Assembly (NCBI RefSeq): GCF_900167095.1
Contig: NZ_FUXG01000003.1
Location: 28,656-92,655 of the forward strand
Direction of reading: 5' to 3'
Length of the DNA: 64,000 nucleotides
Origin: Oceanospirillum multiglobuliferum
GTDB taxonomy: Bacteria; Pseudomonadota; Gammaproteobacteria; Pseudomonadales; Halomonadaceae
Part shown: in pieces, positions 48,935 through 57,536 of the stretch
Layout: each line of letters starts with the position of its first letter
How positions within the stretch are numbered: position 1 is the stretch's first letter
Translations under genes and position numbers: made by a program
The notes under the pieces: generated by a model
What the model saw: only the letters and a program-made list of their open reading frames with translations
The model's database searches: none
Told to the model about the DNA's origin: nothing

Positions 48935-49891
48935 CTAAGGCGTTGAGTTTTCTTGGCCTCTGCTTTCTGATGGCAAGGTGATACGTAGTTGGCGCTGACT
49001 TTGAAAGAATCTAGCCTCACCTGAAACAGGGTCAATAAACTCCAGTGTATAGGCCAATAGCTGTAAGGGGTTACTAAAATCATCATGTACTCGGGCTGGC
49101 TGCACACAGGGATACCAAGGATCATTCTCAATGGCGATGCCTAAGCCACTAAGATGAACTCGCAATTGGTGTTGTCGTCCGGTATGAGGTTTAAGCTGAT
49201 ATAACCCTGCTTCCTCTTGTTGGCAAATTAGGCTGATCTCTGTCTCACTATTTGGCTCACCTTCCGCTTCACACATGGTAAAAAAGTGATCGCCTGACAC
49301 AATATTTGAACGATGCACATGGGGGTAACTTAGCGAAGGGTGTATTGGGGCTACAGCTAAGTAGGTTTTACGCACGTCCCTTTGTTGAAACATAGATTGG
49401 TAAGCGCCCCGATAAGCAGGGTCTTTGCAGAGTAACACTAAGCCTGCTGTTTCTCGGTCCAAACGATGGGAGGGTGCAAGCTCTGGTAAATTCAGTTTAT
49501 TACGTAGGCGGCTAACCAACGTTTCTCTTAAATGGCGGCCTGCCGGAATAGTGGACAACCAGTGTGGTTTGTCTGCCACCAGAATACGCTCATCTTCAAA
49601 GATAATGTGTTCAAGAAAAGGTACAGGGGTTTCATCAGGAACAGCACGGTAATACCAGATACGTCGATTCGGCGTATAGGGGCTGTCTAAAGCCAGCGGC
49701 TTACCTTGTTCATCAACTAGGTCACCTTTGATTAAACGCTCACGCAGCATATCAGGGTTAAGGTGTTTGAAGCGCTCTTGTAGAAAACTGAGCAGATCAG
49801 GCCAACGCCCTGCGGGTAAGTTCAAAAAGCTAGGCGCTATGCCATCACGAAAAGGCAGAGGAGAAAGAGACTGGCGGGATTTTTTTCTCAT
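48935..49891 (-). CDS. RluA-family RNA pseudouridine synthase
   Basis: A 318-residue enzyme converting uridine to pseudouridine in rRNA or tRNA. The catalytic motif HRLDRETAGL is at ~142-151 (Asp145). The N-terminal FRDGIAPSFLNLPAGRWPDL and an S4-like segment (FLQERFKHLNPDMLRERLIKG) precede it; HTGRQHQLRVHL is the second family motif. The substrate site cannot be assigned. The frame extends 39 codons further, to 50008, but that extension has no domain-like content, and ATG 49891 gives the family-typical MRKKSRQSLSPLPFRDG. It is transcribed toward the NIF3-like gene. Confidence 0.85.
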   Translation of the reverse strand: MRKKSRQSLSPLPFRDGIAPSFLNLPAGRWPDLLSFLQERFKHLNPDMLRERLIKGDLVDEQGKPLALDSPYTPNRRIWYYRAVPDETPVPFLEHIIFEDERILVADKPHWLSTIPAGRHLRETLVSRLRNKLNLPELAPSHRLDRETAGLVLLCKDPAYRGAYQSMFQQRDVRKTYLAVAPIHPSLSYPHVHRSNIVSGDHFFTMCEAEGEPNSETEISLICQQEEAGLYQLKPHTGRQHQLRVHLSGLGIAIENDPWYPCVQPARVHDDFSNPLQLLAYTLEFIDPVSGEARFFQSQRQLRITLPSESRGQENSTP

Positions 49892-50044
49892 AATAAGATG
49901 ATTTAACCAACAACAATGGCTGACTTGATAACATTCAGCAAAGCTCGGCATTGTAGGGGAGTCGACCGGATAAAAAAATAGCCGGGTCAAAGTGACTCCG
50001 GCTAACATGGTGATGCTGCTATCATCCGCTCTCTAATCCTTAGG

Positions 50045-50644
50045 TTAACTAGTAAAGATTGGCATCATGCCCATTCCCCACATGACGACGCTCATGGTCA
50101 TTATGCCGACTAGAACTACCATGCCCACGGTAAGAATAGAGGTGCCAAATAGAAATGCCTGCTCCTCAGGTATCTCCATAATGGTTTCTACTCCTGAGTA
50201 GAGCAGGTAAATGGTATAGGACATGGCCACCAAACCTACCATGACTACAAACCAAAGCACAGGCCATAAGCCTGCAAAGCCTGCTATAAACAGCGGCGTA
50301 GACGTGAAAGTGGTCAGCACCATACAGCGGTCAAAACTGGCTTCGGAGCCATAGGTTTTTTCCATCCAATGTACAGCGCGAGCCATAACATAAGTGCCAA
50401 TCAGTAAAGCAAAATAGAAAGCGAAGGCAATGGGTAAAGCGCTGGCAACCGTCATACGAACGTAGTCACCGCCTGCGATACTCCAGCCCATTTGTGTACT
50501 GCCAATGAATAAACTGAGCGGTGGAATTGCAGCCATCCACACAATATCGTTTTTGTAGCAGTCTACCCATGAGTACTTTTCCTCACGAATAAATTGCCAC
50601 TCAGCTTTAGGGTGATAAATCACACCAAACATGTGCTGAAACAT
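50045..50644 (-). CDS. Yip1-family inner-membrane protein
   Basis: A 199-residue protein with five hydrophobic helices. The N-terminal HMFGVIYHPKAEWQFIREEK and the LPIAFAFYFALLIGTYVMAR region fit the Yip1 family. Function is unknown in bacteria. ATG 50644 is preceded by a clear GGAGGT, which is why I did not use the upstream codon at 50683. It follows cyoE on the same strand with ~110 bases between; the Pseudomonas cluster usually has a SenC/Sco gene at this position, so it may or may not belong to the oxidase cluster. Confidence 0.8.
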   Translation of the reverse strand: MFQHMFGVIYHPKAEWQFIREEKYSWVDCYKNDIVWMAAIPPLSLFIGSTQMGWSIAGGDYVRMTVASALPIAFAFYFALLIGTYVMARAVHWMEKTYGSEASFDRCMVLTTFTSTPLFIAGFAGLWPVLWFVVMVGLVAMSYTIYLLYSGVETIMEIPEEQAFLFGTSILTVGMVVLVGIMTMSVVMWGMGMMPIFTS

Positions 50645-50757
50645 GACGACCTCCTTACGGCTCATTGAGCCTTTACAGATCATATTGCAAATATTTTCGG
50701 TTTGGCTGCTTTATTCTTAGCAATCGCTTGGCGATCAACTTGCAGACTTAACTTGAG

Positions 50758-51672
50758 TTAAGTGATGACCAAATAATGATCCACCAGTAACACCACAAAC
50801 AGCCACATGATGTAACGGATTGAGAACCAGAAGGTTCTGATGGCGGCATGTTCATCCTGCCCTCGATATAACACGATAACGTGTTTCAAAAAGCGCAGGT
50901 TCAAAATCATCACGCCTGTTATATAGAGTAGACCACTCATTCCTGTGATGTAGGGCAATATTGTGGTTAATATCATTAATAAGGTGTAAAGCAGGATTTG
51001 CAATTTGGTGAAAGCTTCGCCATGTGTCACGGGTAGCATGGGGACGCCAGCCTTTGCATACTCTGCTTTACGGTGAATGGCTAAAGCCCAAAAATGTGGC
51101 GGGGTCCACGCAAAAATAATAAGTACGAGCAGCAACCCCTGAGGATCAAACTGCCCCGTCATCGCTGTCCAACCCAATAAAGGGGGGGCGGCACCTGCCA
51201 AACCTCCAATGGTGATATTTTGCGGTGTTGCCCGCTTGAGTATTGCGGTGTAGATCACTGCGTAGCCAATTAACGAGGCCAATGTTAACCAAGCGGTTAA
51301 GGCGTTCACTAAGCTGAATAAGATACCAATGCCTAACGTACCCAGCACCAGTGCAAAGCCTAGTACCTGCAACGGTTGTAACTGTCCTTGTGGTAGTGGA
51401 CGGTAGCGAGTACGCGCCATCTGTCGATCAATGTTTTCATCCAACAGATGATTAATGGCAGCGGCAGAACTAGCAGACAAACCAATTCCCACTAAAGCCC
51501 AAAATACCTTAGCCCAAGGCAATGCACCGGGTAGCGCCAAGCACATCCCCACCACAACGGTCAGCAACATCACCGCGACAACCTTAGGTTTGCACAGCTG
51601 ATAGTAGCTGCGCCAAGGTAACCGTTTCATATTTAAAGCAAAGCCAAAAAAATGAGCTGTTAAATTACGCAT
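50758..51672 (-). CDS. cyoE: Protoheme IX farnesyltransferase (heme O synthase)
   Basis: A 304-residue membrane prenyltransferase with about nine helices that converts heme B to heme O. The Asp-rich motif NHLLDENIDRQMARTRYRPLP (~93-113) and the second YAKAGVPMLP are intact. It is the UbiA superfamily member used for aa3 oxidase. Its ATG overlaps the ctaA stop by 8 bases, indicating translational coupling; ATG 51630 (MKRLPWRSYYQL) is a possible alternative start. CtaA then turns heme O into heme A. Confidence 0.94.
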   Translation of the reverse strand: MRNLTAHFFGFALNMKRLPWRSYYQLCKPKVVAVMLLTVVVGMCLALPGALPWAKVFWALVGIGLSASSAAAINHLLDENIDRQMARTRYRPLPQGQLQPLQVLGFALVLGTLGIGILFSLVNALTAWLTLASLIGYAVIYTAILKRATPQNITIGGLAGAAPPLLGWTAMTGQFDPQGLLLVLIIFAWTPPHFWALAIHRKAEYAKAGVPMLPVTHGEAFTKLQILLYTLLMILTTILPYITGMSGLLYITGVMILNLRFLKHVIVLYRGQDEHAAIRTFWFSIRYIMWLFVVLLVDHYLVIT

Positions 51673-52780
51673 GGCGCACCATCCCTCCCACCGGAAGCGG
51701 CGGATGTAAAGCCTGTAAATACCAGAGCAAATTGCACAAAGCTAAAAGCAGCAAAGCGGCGCCTAAGTTATGCAGCACGGCCAATGGCAATGGAAAGTTC
51801 AGAAATACGTTAGCAACCCCCAAGCTCAATTGCAGAATCAAGGTCGACATTAACCAAAATGCGCGTACTTGTAGTAATAAAGTGAAAGGGTTTTTCAACA
51901 TATAAAAAGCCAAACCACCTAGCACCAACATGGTGACTAATGCACCTGCTCGATGCGCCATATGAATAGCAACACGTGCGGGGGCATCTAACTGCCCACC
52001 TAGATAGTTCGCACCTACAGGAGGAGTAAGGTTAAAGCCTTGTTGCAGATCGGTATTGGGTAACCACTGACCCTGACAGGTTGGAAAGTCAGGACAGGCC
52101 ATTGCGGCATAGTTTGCGCTTGTCCATCCTCCTAAGCTGATTTGTAGCATGAGTATCAATAAGGCAAAGCTTGCCCATTGGCGTAGCTTCCATAACAGTG
52201 CCCATTCATGTTGACCGTGCTCATGTAACAGCAATGAGTCAAAGCGCATTTCGCTCCAGCCCTCGCGATCAGCCCAGCGGTTATAAAAGCGTTTCAGCCG
52301 AAGACTTAAAACAAAAAGCAGTGCTAAAGTGCTCATCCCACCTAAAAGATGCAGTGTCACCACAGGCGGCCAAAGCTTTAAGGTCACAGTCCACATACCA
52401 AACAGTGCTTGGGTGATTACCAACGTCCAGAGTAACCAGCTGAGCTTTCTGGGATAGCCATTCAGCTTACGCCACTGCCATGCTTTGAATGCCAACCATG
52501 TGATCAATAGCCCCAATATGCCTGCGGCATAGCGGTGGATCATCTCTGGCCAACCTTTGTCGGCTTCCACAACATGATTTGGGAATAAAACATTGGCCTG
52601 TGCCAGTTGTGCGCTACTGGTTGGCACCATCAGATGCCCATAGCACCCAGGCCAATCAGGACAGCCTAAACCCGCATCCACCAATCGAGTCCAAGCACCT
52701 AATGTGATCACCACTAGTGCCAATACGCAGGCGATCTGGCTCACCAAAAGAGCCTGTCCAATGGCTTTTTTTCTTGGCAT
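51665..52780 (-). CDS. ctaA: Heme A synthase (COX15/CtaA)
   Basis: A 371-residue membrane protein with eight predicted helices, oxidising heme O to heme A for cytochrome aa3. The signature GAWTRLVDAGLGCPDWPGCYG (~27-47) with its cysteine pair and the second GGWTSANYAAMACPDFPTCQG (~220-240) are present, as are paired heme-ligand histidines (EMIHRYAAG, HLLGG, HMAHRAGA). ATG 52780 follows GGAGG. It is coupled to cyoE downstream. Confidence 0.94.
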   Translation of the reverse strand: MPRKKAIGQALLVSQIACVLALVVITLGAWTRLVDAGLGCPDWPGCYGHLMVPTSSAQLAQANVLFPNHVVEADKGWPEMIHRYAAGILGLLITWLAFKAWQWRKLNGYPRKLSWLLWTLVITQALFGMWTVTLKLWPPVVTLHLLGGMSTLALLFVLSLRLKRFYNRWADREGWSEMRFDSLLLHEHGQHEWALLWKLRQWASFALLILMLQISLGGWTSANYAAMACPDFPTCQGQWLPNTDLQQGFNLTPPVGANYLGGQLDAPARVAIHMAHRAGALVTMLVLGGLAFYMLKNPFTLLLQVRAFWLMSTLILQLSLGVANVFLNFPLPLAVLHNLGAALLLLALCNLLWYLQALHPPLPVGGMVRHA

Positions 52781-52839
52781 AACTGCCTCCTCCGCTGGTT
52801 GAGTGCTCTCAAAACAGCGAACCCATTAAATCTATTGTG

Positions 52840-53436
52840 TTATCCCGCTGCGGATGCTTTTAACAAGCGTCGCAGATCTCGTAATAGATCCCGTGCGGAA
52901 TGCTCTGTTGAGTAACCCGTCACCAAATTGCCCATTGGATCAACCAATAGCACCTGAAAGTCTTTACCTAACCAAGGTCGAGCCTGCCAGTCAGGACTTG
53001 CCATTGTTAAACCATGCCAGCTTAGAATCTCTTGTGAGCCCATGCCTAGCAGTGGTGCTGGTAGTTGGCTGCTGGCCATAACGGGCTGTAGAAAAACCCG
53101 TCGCACACGATCGCCCTCTTTACCTAAGGCTTTGTGTACTTGCTGTAATTGCTGCTGCCACTTTTGGCAGTCATTTTGGCAGTCCCCCTGTGTTGCCAGC
53201 ACCAATAACCAATGCTGTTTTAGGGACTCAGGGAAGCTATCTTGAGCCTGCCACGGCCAACGATAGAAAGGCGCTTCTTGGCTGAGTAGTTGCCCGTGAT
53301 TACTGGTGCGTGCAGGAATCCAAACTTCAAAACGTACCATCAACCAAGCCAATACAAAGGGTAGCGTCAGTAAAATCAACAACATCGTCAGGCGCTTTCG
53401 ATTGGCCTGAATCTGCTGTTCAGATTGGATATGCAT
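52840..53436 (-). CDS. Oxidase-cluster protein with CxxxC, thioredoxin/SCO-like
   Basis: A 198-residue membrane-anchored periplasmic protein: one helix (~18-36), then a domain with a CxxxC pair (GDCQNDCQKW; Cys86 and Cys90 from this start), followed by VRRVFLQP and VLLVDPMGNLVTGYS. The layout resembles SCO copper chaperones, although the distal copper-binding His of SCO is not obvious. It occupies the place of the small uncharacterised gene between SURF1 and COX15 in pseudomonads. It probably helps copper loading or redox control of the CuA site. ATG 53436 has GGGAG at 7 bases. Confidence 0.7.
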   Translation of the reverse strand: MHIQSEQQIQANRKRLTMLLILLTLPFVLAWLMVRFEVWIPARTSNHGQLLSQEAPFYRWPWQAQDSFPESLKQHWLLVLATQGDCQNDCQKWQQQLQQVHKALGKEGDRVRRVFLQPVMASSQLPAPLLGMGSQEILSWHGLTMASPDWQARPWLGKDFQVLLVDPMGNLVTGYSTEHSARDLLRDLRRLLKASAAG

Positions 53437-53609
53437 GATCAATCTCCCACCTCATACCGAGGGTTTATTATTTTTATGCTGATCTATAATTGCCCCACCT
53501 TTTTAGGCTAGCAGAGATTAAAAGGCCTGCATGGGCAAATTTGTTACCGAGAGGGGAAAGGGAATAGAGTTGAAAAGTCAGAGAGGACTAGGTTAAAGCT
53601 AAAGAATAT

Positions 53610-54347
53610 CTAGCGATTAAGAGGTATATAGCCTCGCCACAGTGGGTATGACCACAGCAAGCTAAACACCAACGCCAGCATAAACCATTGCACCGCATAG
53701 CCCATGTGTTGATCCGGTTGCAATGCTGGCCTAGCGGGTTGAGCCAATGCCACGCCCGCTTGCCCTGCATCTGCGAGTCTAAATTCGTATGGCAATAACG
53801 AATGCTGAATTTGTTCGCTGAATTGTGTCAGATCAAGCTTCTGCACTCGAAGTGGCCATTTAAGATCAAGTTGTTCCGTATCTGCTATAGGCTGAAGTAG
53901 ATTCAGCTGTACCTGAACTTCAACTAATCCAGTAGGAGTGTTAATAATGGGTAAATCACCACGTAGCCTAGGTGCGGCGATCCAGCCTCGGTTGATCAAT
54001 AGCCAAGGGGTGTCTGTTTGTCCTATAAGGCTGGGGGTAGCCAATAAGAAAGGGGTTAATAAGTGATAACCTACGCGGCCATTATCAGTGCGATTGTCTA
54101 ACAGGAACGAGTATTGAGACTGATAATAGCCGCTCACTCGATATTGAGCATAAGGTCTGATTTGAGCATTGCGGATTTGCTGCAACAGTTCATTGGCGGA
54201 CTCCGGATGCAAACGCCCCTGCCGAATTTGTTCTAGCAGGATGGTTTTCTCGGTAGCACGCTCCAGCTGCCAAAAACCTAGCCCAGTACACAAAATGATC
54301 ACCAGTATCATGAGCAGATGAAAGCTCAGTTTCTTTTTCGTGATCAA
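53610..54347 (-). CDS. SURF1-family cytochrome oxidase assembly protein
   Basis: A ~245-residue inner-membrane protein with an N-terminal helix followed by GFWQLERATEK (the family motif), a periplasmic domain (LLDNRTDNGRVGYHLLTPFL, LLINRGWIAAPRLRGDLP) and a C-terminal helix HMGYAVQWFMLALVF. SURF1 helps insert heme A into subunit I. The frame stays open to 54458 inside coxC, but the upstream part is an antigenically meaningless overlap, so I place the start at about TTG 54347 (LITKKKLSF), which gives the normal family length. No good Shine-Dalgarno sequence is visible, hence the start is uncertain. Confidence 0.82.
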   Translation of the reverse strand: MITKKKLSFHLLMILVIILCTGLGFWQLERATEKTILLEQIRQGRLHPESANELLQQIRNAQIRPYAQYRVSGYYQSQYSFLLDNRTDNGRVGYHLLTPFLLATPSLIGQTDTPWLLINRGWIAAPRLRGDLPIINTPTGLVEVQVQLNLLQPIADTEQLDLKWPLRVQKLDLTQFSEQIQHSLLPYEFRLADAGQAGVALAQPARPALQPDQHMGYAVQWFMLALVFSLLWSYPLWRGYIPLNR

Positions 54348-54375
54348 CAGGGGCTTATGCGCCCCCTGTTTAAAC

Positions 54376-55269
54376 TTAAAGTACGTAAACAAAGAGAAAC
54401 AACCCCAACCAAACCACATCGACAAAGTGCCAGTACCATGCCGCTGCTTCAAAGCCAAAATGGTGCTGCATGGTGAAATGGCCTTTGATAATCCGTATCA
54501 GCATCACCAGCAAAATAATGCCCCCTAAGGTGACATGCAGACCATGAAAACCTGTGAGAATAAAAAAGGTGCTGCCATAAACCCCCGAGTTCAGTGTCAA
54601 ATCAAGCAGTGTATAAGCTTCGATATACTCTTCTGCTTGGATCACTAAAAAAAGCACCCCTAAGCCGATGGTGATGGCCAACCACGAGGCTAACTGAGCG
54701 CGATGGCCTTTTTTCAACGCATGGTGGGCAAGGGTCAACGTAATACTAGAGGTCAACAGCAACACCGTATTCACCAAGGGCAGATGCCAAGGGTCAATCA
54801 CCGCCTTGGGGCCAGCAAAAGCTTGCTCATCAGGAGGGTTTATTAACGGCCAATGGGCGACAAAATCCGGCCAGAGCAAAATTTGTGTCATCTGATGTGC
54901 GCCATCGCCCCCTAACCAAGGAATAGACAACTGTCGAATATAGAATAGGGCGCCAAAAAAGGCGGCAAAAAACATCACCTCAGAAAAGATAAACCAGCGC
55001 ATTCCCCAGCGAAAAGAACGGTCCATCTGCGGGCTATAAAGCCCCGACAAACTCTCTTTGACCACTGCGCCAAACCAACCAAAGAAGATCCAGATGATCA
55101 CTAAAAAGCCCAATAGCCCTGACCACTTCAGCAGACCATCAGGATGGTTGATCAAATGCCCGCCACCAAACATCAGCAAAAATAAACCAATGGCAGTGAT
55201 GATCGGCCAATGGCTTTGTGCAGGCACAAAATAGAGAGGGTTGGCCGGTGCGGTTGATGAGCTACTCAT
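54376..55269 (-). CDS. coxC: Cytochrome c oxidase subunit III
   Basis: A 297-residue protein with seven helices: YFVPAQSHWPIITAIGLFLL at the start, WGMRWFIFSEVMFFAAFFGA (with the conserved Glu of subunit III), TGFHGLHVTLG and the C-terminal FEAAAWYWHFVDVVWLGLF. ATG 55269 is preceded by GGAGGT and overlaps the ctaG stop by 8 bases, so it is translationally coupled. The longer frame to 55335 is inside ctaG and not used. Inserted segments between helices 2 and 4 match the longer proteobacterial form. Confidence 0.94.
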   Translation of the reverse strand: MSSSSTAPANPLYFVPAQSHWPIITAIGLFLLMFGGGHLINHPDGLLKWSGLLGFLVIIWIFFGWFGAVVKESLSGLYSPQMDRSFRWGMRWFIFSEVMFFAAFFGALFYIRQLSIPWLGGDGAHQMTQILLWPDFVAHWPLINPPDEQAFAGPKAVIDPWHLPLVNTVLLLTSSITLTLAHHALKKGHRAQLASWLAITIGLGVLFLVIQAEEYIEAYTLLDLTLNSGVYGSTFFILTGFHGLHVTLGGIILLVMLIRIIKGHFTMQHHFGFEAAAWYWHFVDVVWLGLFLFVYVL

Positions 55270-55879
55270 ATGATAAACCTCCATTAATACCCACTTGAGC
55301 CATCTGGCCGATGGCATGAGTTTCGCTGATATCAAATAGGGTGTAGGCCAATGTTAAAGTGTGAATATGTGGGGGTAGGTTGGGGTCAACCCTGAACAGC
55401 AAGGTCATCTCTTGATGCGCCCCTGCGGCTAGGGTTTGCTGCTCAAAACAGAAACATTGTGTTTTCAACAGATATTCAGCGCCTTCAGAGGGGCTTACGC
55501 TGGGCACCGCCTGTGCCGTCATAGGCTTAAGGGCGGGGTTAAGCACGCTGAAGCTCACTTTGGTGATCTCGCCGGGGTGTACTTTGACTTTATGCTGTAA
55601 CGGTTCAAACAGCCAAGGCATATCGGCATTGGTATTGGTAAGAAACTGCACCGTAACCCAACGGGTTGCATCGACCTGCGCCCCTTGATGTTCAGATACC
55701 GCTCCCCCCGTTTTACCATTCAACCCCGTAATCTGACAAAACACGTCATACAAGGGCACCAGTAAAAAGCCAAAGGCAAACATCGCCACAGAGGCCAATA
55801 ATAGGCGTCTTAACGTTCGCTGATTGGCTTGTTTTTTATCTTGTTCACGGCCTTGTGCGGGTGTTGGATTAGGTTTCAT
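55262..55879 (-). CDS. ctaG: Cytochrome c oxidase assembly protein CtaG/Cox11
   Basis: A 205-residue copper chaperone for the CuB site. One N-terminal helix (~26-45, LLLASVAMFAFGFLLVPLYD with the conserved YDVFCQITG following) and a periplasmic immunoglobulin-like domain with the copper-binding QCFCFEQQ (~143-150). The NGKTGG and FRVDPNLP motifs are also typical. GGAGG precedes ATG 55879. It lies between coxA and coxC, the common proteobacterial order. Confidence 0.94.
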   Translation of the reverse strand: MKPNPTPAQGREQDKKQANQRTLRRLLLASVAMFAFGFLLVPLYDVFCQITGLNGKTGGAVSEHQGAQVDATRWVTVQFLTNTNADMPWLFEPLQHKVKVHPGEITKVSFSVLNPALKPMTAQAVPSVSPSEGAEYLLKTQCFCFEQQTLAAGAHQEMTLLFRVDPNLPPHIHTLTLAYTLFDISETHAIGQMAQVGINGGLSYE

Positions 55880-55931
55880 CGTAACCTCCGCCTATGCGTC
55901 AAGTACCCCTGACGCCTGTTGCCAAAAGGGA

Positions 55932-57524
55932 TCAATCCACTTTTGGCGGTGTGCTAAATGTGTGATACGGCGCAGGTGAAGGCACCTGCCACTCTAAGCC
56001 CTCTGCACCCTCCCAAGGTTTGTCAGGCGCTTGGTCGGTACTGCGGATGCACTTGATCACGATATACAGAAACAACAGCTGGCTGAAACCGAAGAGAAAA
56101 CCGCCGATACTGGCGATCATATTGAAGTCAGCAAACTGCAAGGCGTAATCAGGAATACGGCGCGGCATACCGGCTAAGCCCAAAAAGTGCATGGGGAAAA
56201 AGGTCAGGTTCACACCAATAATGGATAACCAAAAATGCCAGCGACCTAAACGTTCATCCACCATATGCCCTGTCCATTTGGGCAGCCAGTAATAAGCCCC
56301 TGCAATAATGGAGAAGATCGCACCCGGCACTAGCACATAATGAAAGTGTGCCACGACGAAATAGGTGTCATGGTATTGAAAATCTGCGGGGGCAATAGCC
56401 AGCATCAGTCCTGAAAAGCCACCAATGGTGAACAACACAATAAAACCGATGGCAAACAGCATAGGGGTTTCAAAACTGAGCGACCCTCTGAACATGGTAC
56501 TGATCCAATTGAAGACTTTAACCCCCGTTGGTACGGCAATCAGCATGGTGGAGTACATAAAAAACAGCTCGCCCGCCAACGGCAAACCCACCGTGAACAT
56601 ATGGTGAGCCCAAACAATGAACGAGAGAAACGCAATAGAAGCTGTGGCATAGACCATTGAAGCGTAGCCAAAAAGCCGCTTACGGCTAAAGGTGGGCACA
56701 ATATGCGAGATGATGCCAAAAGCAGGCAAGATCATGATGTACACTTCGGGGTGTCCAAAGAACCAAAAGAGATGCTGGAACAACACCGGATCACCACCAC
56801 CTCCAGCATTAAAAAAACTGGTGCCGAAATGAATATCCATCAACATCATGGTGATTACGCCTGCCAGTACGGGCATTACAGCGATCAGCAAAAAAGCCGT
56901 AATCAACCAAGTCCAAACAAAGAGCGGCATTTTCATCATGGTCATGCCGGGTGCGCGCATATTCAGAGTGGTCGCCACCACATTAATGGCGCCCATAATT
57001 GAGCTAATCCCCATCATATGCACGGAGAAAATAAAGAAGGTCACGCTGGGCGGTGCATAGGTAGTTGATAAAGGCGCGTAGAAAGTCCAACCAAAATTAG
57101 GACCGCCCCCCTCCATTAGCAGGGTTGATAGCAGCATGGCGAAGGCAAATGGCAAAATCCAAAAACTAAGATTATTCATGCGCGGTAGCGCCATATCAGG
57201 TGCGCCTACCATCAGAGGAATCATCCAGTTCGCCAGTCCCACAAACGCGGGCATCACCGCACCAAAGACCATAATCAAACCATGTAGCGTGGTCATTTGG
57301 TTAAAAAACTCAGGCTGAACCAACTGTAGTCCCGGCTGAAATAACTCGCTTCTGATCACCAAGGCCATGCAACCGCCAGTCAGAAACATAGCAAAGCTGA
57401 ACCAAAGATACAGCGTGCCAATGTCTTTGTGGTTGGTGGTGTAAAGCCAACGGGTTAAGCCTTTTGCAGGTTGACCATGCTCATGTTCGCTATGAGCCGA
57501 TGCCTGTGCGCTAGAATGACTCAT
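55932..57524 (-). CDS. coxA: Cytochrome c oxidase subunit I (aa3 type)
   Basis: A 530-residue heme-copper oxidase core subunit with 12 helices. The heme a ligand region (MTTLHGLIMVF), the CuB/Tyr motif HPEVYIMILPAFGIISH (~245-262), the two CuB histidines in WAHHMF and the heme a3/heme a pair in DTYFVVAHFHYV (~375-386) are all intact. The proton-channel Glu (in GHPE) is present, so it is a type A oxidase. AAGGAG precedes ATG 57524. It is 12 bases downstream of coxB. Confidence 0.97.
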   Translation of the reverse strand: MSHSSAQASAHSEHEHGQPAKGLTRWLYTTNHKDIGTLYLWFSFAMFLTGGCMALVIRSELFQPGLQLVQPEFFNQMTTLHGLIMVFGAVMPAFVGLANWMIPLMVGAPDMALPRMNNLSFWILPFAFAMLLSTLLMEGGGPNFGWTFYAPLSTTYAPPSVTFFIFSVHMMGISSIMGAINVVATTLNMRAPGMTMMKMPLFVWTWLITAFLLIAVMPVLAGVITMMLMDIHFGTSFFNAGGGGDPVLFQHLFWFFGHPEVYIMILPAFGIISHIVPTFSRKRLFGYASMVYATASIAFLSFIVWAHHMFTVGLPLAGELFFMYSTMLIAVPTGVKVFNWISTMFRGSLSFETPMLFAIGFIVLFTIGGFSGLMLAIAPADFQYHDTYFVVAHFHYVLVPGAIFSIIAGAYYWLPKWTGHMVDERLGRWHFWLSIIGVNLTFFPMHFLGLAGMPRRIPDYALQFADFNMIASIGGFLFGFSQLLFLYIVIKCIRSTDQAPDKPWEGAEGLEWQVPSPAPYHTFSTPPKVD

Positions 57525-57536
57525 CTTCTTAGCTCC

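Noticed and set aside
54348-54458. N-terminal extension of SURF1 into coxC
   Set aside because: It would encode 37 residues read out of frame inside the conserved C-terminus of coxC and exceed the family length.
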